From: an uncultured Oscillospiraceae bacterium
Lineage (GTDB): Bacteria > Bacillota > Clostridia > Oscillospirales > Oscillospiraceae
NCBI GenBank assembly: GCA_944385415.1
Contig: CALWXC010000002.1
Span: forward strand, 159,896-223,895
Reading direction: 5' to 3'
DNA length: 64,000 bases
The notes under the pieces are model-generated. The model was not told the DNA's origin and ran no database searches. It worked only from the letters and a program-made list of their open reading frames with translations. The stretch's first letter is position 1, and each line of letters starts with the position of its first letter. This document shows, in pieces, positions 59,075-64,000 of the stretch. The position numbers were made by a program, and so were the translations under genes.

Positions 59075-62000
59075 TTAATAGCCGGTCTGCGGCAGGTTCA
59101 CAATGGTTTTGGCATATACCGTTGTCACCCAGCGGCTCACGGCCTGAATCCACTGGCCATTGTAGACACCGCCTACATCGGCCACATTGACAATGCTGGA
59201 GCCATTGGCAAGGCCACTGACCACATTGCAGTGGATATAGGCTGTTTCCACCTGACCAAAGCCACCCTTAACCGTGCCGAACACAAACATGATCTCGGTT
59301 ACACGTTCGTTAGCAGCAAGACCCAGGGCTGCGGGGCTGGCTTCCAGTACATAATTCTTTGTGGTGGAAAGGCTGTCCGCCAGTGTACGGTAGGTATCTC
59401 CCGAAAGATTGGTCTTATAGACGATCTTATAGGAAAGCTGCTGGTTGTAGGTACCAGTGACCACCTTGGAGAGCGACACCTGTCCGGGCAGCTTGTCGCG
59501 CCAGTAGAAGGAAGACAGCTGCACGGTAGAGGTGTTGCCGATGCCGGTGATGGTGTACTGGATGGGCTGATTGGGCATGACCTCCATGGGGCCGGTCTTC
59601 TTGATGGCCACGCCGGTGGCCACGCTGTTGTCCTCCACCTCGAAGGTCACGATCTGGCCCTCATGCTCCAGGTAGGCGTTCAGCACCGTGGGGTTGATGG
59701 CGTAGTAATCGGGGGCCTTGACCTCACGGATGGTGTACCGGGACAGGGGCAGCGGACGGGAAACCGCACGGCCATTGTAGTCAGATACAATGGTGTCCAC
59801 CACATTACCGGCCTTGTCGTAAATCTCAAAAACAGCGCCTTCCAGCAGCGTCCCGGCAGGCAGGGCATTGATGGGGTTATCATCTGCCGACTTCTTGATA
59901 ATCTGAATCTGTCCTGTGATGGGAGTATTCTCCCACTCTACAAGGGTCGTTTCCCCAGACTTTACATAGACGGTCTTGTGCTGGGTGTCCACGATATAGC
60001 CCTCGTTCTCCAGCTCCCGGATGGAATAGCGTCCGGTTTCCAGATTTTCGATGTAGACATAGCCCTGGTCATCGCTGGTGTACTGGCCAACGGGGTTATT
60101 GCCCTCATCATACAGCAGGAACGTCACCCCGTAGATCCCCTTGCCGGTGGTACTGTCGGTCTTATGGATGATAATGCCCGACATGGCCGTATTGGTAATG
60201 GTCAGCTTACTGGTTTTGCCGTTCTTCACCTCAAAGTAATGGGGCGTATTGTCCAGTTTATAGCCCTCCGGGGCCTCGATCTCCACGGCATAGTAGGAGC
60301 CATCCTCCAGAGACAGGAACACCCGGCCATTCTCATCGGTGGTTACAGTGTCCACCAGGGCGTCATCCATCTTGCGAATCTCAAAGGTAGCGTTACCCAG
60401 ACGTTCCGTTTTATCCGCTGCATCCACCTTGATGATCTCCACGCCGCCCACGGGGTCGTTGTAGAACGTCAACTCCTGGGTGTCGTTGGGATTGACAACC
60501 ACTGTCTGCGTGCGGGTTTCTTCATGGATGGTATAGCCCTCAATGGTTTTGGTTTCGGTCACGACGATGGTGCCGGTCAGACCAGACAGAATGATCTGGC
60601 CGTTCTCATCGGTGGTATACAGGCCCTTGCTGGACAGGGTGCCGCCTTCGGCATCCACATAGGAGCCGTCCGAGTACGTCAGCTCAAACTCGACGCCCTC
60701 CAGAGGGGCTTTGGTGACGGAATCCAGCTTATTGATGATAAGGTTTCCCTTGGGCTGGTTGAAGAAATCCAGGGTATACGTCTGGTGGTCCTTGATTTGG
60801 ATGGTCTTGGGGGTGTTGTCCAGCAGATAGCCGTCTTTGGCCTTGACCTCCTGTACCACATAGCCGCCCGGCTCCAGATCGGGGATAGAGATATAGCCGT
60901 TTTCGTCGGTACGATACTCACCATTGGACGTACCGACTACGGTGCCGTCTGTAGTGGTCACCTTGAAAATAACGTCGCTGAGCGGTTCTTTGGTCACGCT
61001 GTCCATTTTCTTGATGACCAGTCCGCCCACAGGTTTGTTGAAGAACTCCAGGGTGTAGGTCTGGTGATCCTTGATTTGGATGGTCTTGGGGGTGTTGTCC
61101 AGCAGATAGCCATCCTTGGCCTTGACCTCCTGTACCACATAGCCGCCCGGCTCCAGGTCAGGGATGGAGATATAGCCGTTTTCATCGGTACGATACTCGC
61201 CGTTGGAGCTGCCAACTGCGGCTCCGTCCGTGGTGGTCACCTTGAAAATGACGTCGCTGAGCGGCTCCTTGGTTACGCTGTCCATCTTCTTGATGACCAG
61301 TCCGCCCAGGGGTTCATTGGTAATGGTGACTTCCTTGCAGCTGCCGCTCTCCACCTTGACCGTCTGGGCGGTGCCGTTCAGCAGATACCCCTCCGGGGCC
61401 TTAGTTTCGGTGATGGAATAGCAGCCGGATGGAATATGGCTCAGCTTGATCTGGCCGTTGGCGTCGGTGGTATAGGTGCCTGCGGGATACTCACAGCCGT
61501 TACAACCGGCGATCTTAAACTGCACACCGGCCAGGGGCTTGCGGGTCACGCTGTCCACCTTGGTGATAAGGAGACAGCCCTGGGGCGTATTGCGGAACTC
61601 CAGAGTAACGGTCTGTCCGGCTTTGACAGTGGCGGTCTGGGGGGTATCGTCCAGCTCATAGCCGTCCTTTGCCCTGGTTTCCTTGACGACCAGTGTGGTG
61701 CCGGGGTCGATATCCTCAATGAGAATCGTACCGGCGCTGTCGGTGACAAACTTGCCGTTGGCATCGCCCACCACGGTACCGTCGCTGGTGGTGACCATGA
61801 ACTCCACATCGCTGAGCGGTTCGCGGGTTTCGCTGTCAATTTTTTTAATCAGCAGACTGCCCTTGGGGCTGTTGCCAAAATAAAGCTGCACCACATCCTG
61901 CTCCTTGCCGGAGATATATACAGTCTGGGGTGCGGTATCAATGACATGACCATCGGGCGCGGCGATTTCCTCCACGACGTAGGTGCCAGCCTCCAGGCCA

Positions 62001-64000
62001 GTGACGGTAAAGCTGCCGTTGGCGCTGGTCTTATAGGTGCCGATGACGGTGCCGCCGCTGCCGGACGTACCGCCCAGATACTTGACCTGGAATACCGCGC
62101 CCTCCAGGGCCTCGCCGGTCTTGGAATCAAACTTCCAGACAATCAACGCAGACAGGGGCGTATTTTCGAAAATTAATTCCACCGCTTTATCATTGTCTAC
62201 ATAAATGATCTGCTCAGAGGGATCGCGGAGCGCGTAGCCCGTGGGCGGCTCGACTTCCACCACCTTGTACCAACCGGTATCCAGCTTGTCCAGGAAGATT
62301 TCGCCATTCTCGTCGGTGTAGTAGTAGTTCTGGTCCAGCTTTTGGAATGTGCCGTCCTCCGTATTGTCCTTGGATACCCAAAGCTCAAACTTTGCCCCCT
62401 TCAGAGGGTTGCCGGTGACAGAATCAATCTTGCGGATGGTCAGTCCCGGCTTCTTTTCGTTTTTAATGGTGATTTCGGTAGTCTTACCAGGCCGCAGATA
62501 GACCTCATGGGGCGTGGAATCGAGAATGTAGCCGTCCGGGGCTTGAATTTCTGTGACGATGTAATAGCCCTCGTCCAGATGGACGTTTTCAATGGTGATG
62601 GAGCCATCCGGGCCGACGGGGAAATCGCCGATTTTCACGCCTGCCTTGGTTTTCACCTCGAAGATCGCGCCGGTCAGAGCGTTGCCATTGATGTCTACCT
62701 TGTGGATGGTCAGCGTAGGCCGCTTGTAGTTCTGGAACTGCACGGTGGCGTCTCGGTTTGGCTCCAGGGTGATTTGCTGGGGCGTGGTGTCCAGAATGTA
62801 GCCCTCCGGGACACTCTGCTCGGTGACGGTGTAGACACCGGGCAGCAGGTTCTCGATGGTCACAGTGCCATCCTCGCCGGTGGGCTCGGTGGTAATGGTG
62901 GGGCCGTCAGCATAGTTCAGCGTAAAGGTCACACCGGGAATGGGTTCGCCGGTGTCCTTGTCGGTTTTGCGGATGGTCAGATTGGGCCGCTTGTCGTTCT
63001 GGATGGTGATGGTGCTGGTTTTACCAGGGAACAGCTCCACTCTGTATTCGGTTTCATCCAGGATGTGATCGGCAACAGTGGCCGTCTCCTTTACCAAATA
63101 AACACCCGGCTCCAGGTCGGAAACAAGGATCTCGCCCTGGGCATTGGTGGTGCGGTCGAGGTAATGCGAACCATCTTCGATTTTGGAAATACGGAATGTC
63201 ACGCCGCCCAGAGGGGTGCCATCAGCGCTGAACTTGACAAGGTGAAGACTGGGCTTGATGGAGTTGGTAAACACAAACTCGCCGGTCTCATCCGGCTCCA
63301 ACTGGATAATCCGCTGGGCCTCGTCAATGACGTAGCCAGGGCAGGACTTTTCCGTCACAATGTATGCGCCGGGGTCCAGTTTACTGAGGTCGATTTCGCC
63401 GTTCTCGTCGGTGGTGAACTCCTGGGGGCCGAAGCTGCCGTCCACGGACTTGATCTCGAATACGGCGTTGGGAATGACTTTGGACGGATTGGCCGCATCC
63501 ACCTTGACCAGCCGCAGACCGGGCTTTTTGCTGTTGAAGAACACCAGCTCCAGAATGCCGCTGCCTGCTTCCAACTCAATCTCCTGGGGCATGACTTCGA
63601 CGATATGTTCATCATCGCCGGTGTGCCGCTCCTCCACGCGATAGGTTCCAGGCTCCAGATTGGGCAGCAAAATTTCACCCAACTGGTTCGTCTTGAACGT
63701 GCCGATGGACTGGTTATCCTTGAATACCTCGAACGTGACATTGGGCATGACGGCCATGGTCTTGCGGTCATATTTGAGAATCCGCAGGCCGGGCAGCTCC
63801 TTGTTTTTGAGGGTGGCCGTGACGGTTTCGCCGGTGGCAACAGAAACCGTCACTACAGTGTCGATGTCAGGCTCCCAGCCGTCGATACCGGCGATTTCCC
63901 GAACCTCATAGGCTCCGGGCTTGAGGTCGGTAAAAACCGCTGCACCGCCCGCCTCGGTCTTCTGAGTGTAGGTGGCCCCGGTTTCGATGTGCTTGATCTG
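59075..64000 (-). CDS. giant Cna-B (SpaA-type) repeat surface protein, N-terminus beyond the window
   Basis: 1641 residues are visible and the frame is open to the edge. It contains fifteen complete and one partial SpaA/Cna-B domains of about 85-95 residues, each starting with a 'K-x-D' strand and ending with 'T-x-E', 'GY-x-LD' and 'F-x-N' elements; the lysine, asparagine and glutamate predict self-made isopeptide bonds. Two copies near 60743-61300 are nearly identical. After the repeats comes a DUF11-like domain and then 'IVNLPQTGY' and a stop. LPQTG is a sortase motif, but the membrane helix and charged tail are missing. It is probably the element's mating-pair adhesin or stalk, made in the same transcript as VirD4. 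Confidence 0.92.
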   Translation of the reverse strand, partial: QIKHIETGATYTQKTEAGGAAVFTDLKPGAYEVREIAGIDGWEPDIDTVVTVSVATGETVTATLKNKELPGLRILKYDRKTMAVMPNVTFEVFKDNQSIGTFKTNQLGEILLPNLEPGTYRVEERHTGDDEHIVEVMPQEIELEAGSGILELVFFNSKKPGLRLVKVDAANPSKVIPNAVFEIKSVDGSFGPQEFTTDENGEIDLSKLDPGAYIVTEKSCPGYVIDEAQRIIQLEPDETGEFVFTNSIKPSLHLVKFSADGTPLGGVTFRISKIEDGSHYLDRTTNAQGEILVSDLEPGVYLVKETATVADHILDETEYRVELFPGKTSTITIQNDKRPNLTIRKTDKDTGEPIPGVTFTLNYADGPTITTEPTGEDGTVTIENLLPGVYTVTEQSVPEGYILDTTPQQITLEPNRDATVQFQNYKRPTLTIHKVDINGNALTGAIFEVKTKAGVKIGDFPVGPDGSITIENVHLDEGYYIVTEIQAPDGYILDSTPHEVYLRPGKTTEITIKNEKKPGLTIRKIDSVTGNPLKGAKFELWVSKDNTEDGTFQKLDQNYYYTDENGEIFLDKLDTGWYKVVEVEPPTGYALRDPSEQIIYVDNDKAVELIFENTPLSALIVWKFDSKTGEALEGAVFQVKYLGGTSGSGGTVIGTYKTSANGSFTVTGLEAGTYVVEEIAAPDGHVIDTAPQTVYISGKEQDVVQLYFGNSPKGSLLIKKIDSETREPLSDVEFMVTTSDGTVVGDANGKFVTDSAGTILIEDIDPGTTLVVKETRAKDGYELDDTPQTATVKAGQTVTLEFRNTPQGCLLITKVDSVTRKPLAGVQFKIAGCNGCEYPAGTYTTDANGQIKLSHIPSGCYSITETKAPEGYLLNGTAQTVKVESGSCKEVTITNEPLGGLVIKKMDSVTKEPLSDVIFKVTTTDGAAVGSSNGEYRTDENGYISIPDLEPGGYVVQEVKAKDGYLLDNTPKTIQIKDHQTYTLEFFNKPVGGLVIKKMDSVTKEPLSDVIFKVTTTDGTVVGTSNGEYRTDENGYISIPDLEPGGYVVQEVKAKDGYLLDNTPKTIQIKDHQTYTLDFFNQPKGNLIINKLDSVTKAPLEGVEFELTYSDGSYVDAEGGTLSSKGLYTTDENGQIILSGLTGTIVVTETKTIEGYTIHEETRTQTVVVNPNDTQELTFYNDPVGGVEIIKVDAADKTERLGNATFEIRKMDDALVDTVTTDENGRVFLSLEDGSYYAVEIEAPEGYKLDNTPHYFEVKNGKTSKLTITNTAMSGIIIHKTDSTTGKGIYGVTFLLYDEGNNPVGQYTSDDQGYVYIENLETGRYSIRELENEGYIVDTQHKTVYVKSGETTLVEWENTPITGQIQIIKKSADDNPINALPAGTLLEGAVFEIYDKAGNVVDTIVSDYNGRAVSRPLPLSRYTIREVKAPDYYAINPTVLNAYLEHEGQIVTFEVEDNSVATGVAIKKTGPMEVMPNQPIQYTITGIGNTSTVQLSSFYWRDKLPGQVSLSKVVTGTYNQQLSYKIVYKTNLSGDTYRTLADSLSTTKNYVLEASPAALGLAANERVTEIMFVFGTVKGGFGQVETAYIHCNVVSGLANGSSIVNVADVGGVYNGQWIQAVSRWVTTVYAKTIVNLPQTGY
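60743..61300 (-). repeat. near-identical tandem Cna-B repeats, 279-bp period
   Basis: Units 61022-61300 and 60743-61021 encode two 93-residue domains that both start 'LVIKKMDSVTKEPLSDVIFK' and differ at only a few positions. The DNA is also closely alike, so the duplication is recent; other repeats are far more diverged. Confidence 0.85.

Larger units (their letters stand above)
44101..64000. mobile_element. integrative and conjugative element, partial (one end, continues past the window)
   Basis: From about 44.1 kb to the right edge the genes are those of Gram-positive ICEs of Clostridia: VirD4, VirB2-, VirB6-like, PrgI, VirB4, SSB, NlpC/P60 hydrolase, Cna-B surface protein, small unknown genes, XRE regulators and a sigma-like factor. 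Relaxase and integrase are not seen and should lie beyond 64000. The left boundary is uncertain, since the IS30 copy adjoins it. Confidence 0.85.

Noticed and set aside
60743..61300. Regular repeats as a possible CRISPR array
   Set aside because: The 279-bp period is coding and gives tandem Cna-B domains; there are no short repeats with unique spacers and no cas genes.
59231..62176. 981-codon open frame on the plus strand
   Set aside because: It lies antisense to the Cna-B repeats, contains no family motif and mirrors the repeat period of the real gene; it is a by-product of the repeated coding strand.

Overview
The window looks like a chromosome segment from a GC-rich, Gram-positive gut Firmicute of the Oscillospiraceae/Ruminococcaceae type (Flavonifractor- or Oscillibacter-like). 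That placement is inferred, not proven. The grounds are strong AGGAGG ribosome-binding sites, consensus sigma-A promoters, SLH-domain surface proteins, lipoprotein ABC binding proteins, PadR and ROK regulators, no outer-membrane genes, and a Gram-positive conjugative element with a Cna-B-repeat surface protein. Nearly every gene could be given a start by its Shine-Dalgarno sequence.

Region 1 (1-21.6 kb) is a mosaic of short transcription units. In order they are: 3' part of proC; an L7/L12-like small protein; a split threonine/serine exporter pair; an M19 dipeptidase with a C26-type amidotransferase; tRNA-Thr and tRNA-Tyr behind a perfect promoter; a LuxR-type regulator; a large secreted SGNH-hydrolase/SLH surface protein broken by a 5-bp duplication; an AlbA_2/ATPase regulator divergent from an OmpR-type two-component system; an iron-sulfur aldo/keto reductase; an Ig-like lipoprotein; a MATE exporter; a PadR-controlled FtsW/RodA-like protein; cutC; and a ROK repressor.

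Region 2 (21.7-32.6 kb) is one co-directional locus. It has a family-5 solute-binding protein, two permeases and two ATPases (Dpp/Opp type), followed by a cytoplasmic GH29 alpha-L-fucosidase, an M17 leucyl aminopeptidase and a transglutaminase/thioredoxin-like protein. The ROK repressor is divergent. Together they suggest import and intracellular breakdown of fucosylated peptides or glycans.

Region 3 (32.7-42.9 kb) holds an ammonium transporter fused to a PII domain, the tmRNA gene beside ppi and smpB, an SLH protein, a DEAD-box helicase, a DUF2238-like membrane protein, and a flavin reductase with a dihydropyrimidinase.

Region 4 (43-64 kb) is mobile. An IS30-family transposase is followed by a roughly 0.7 kb gene-poor stretch and then one end of an integrative conjugative element that runs off the window. 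Its conjugation genes read leftward from the right edge: a giant Cna-B-repeat surface protein, VirD4, VirB2-like, VirB6-like, PrgI, VirB4, SSB, a PAPS-reductase-family protein and an NlpC/P60 hydrolase. Next come a Fic protein, a sigma-like factor and two paralogous XRE regulators (with the tail of a third), and a divergent regulator whose two promoters carry the same 19-bp operator. Relaxase and integrase are not in the window.
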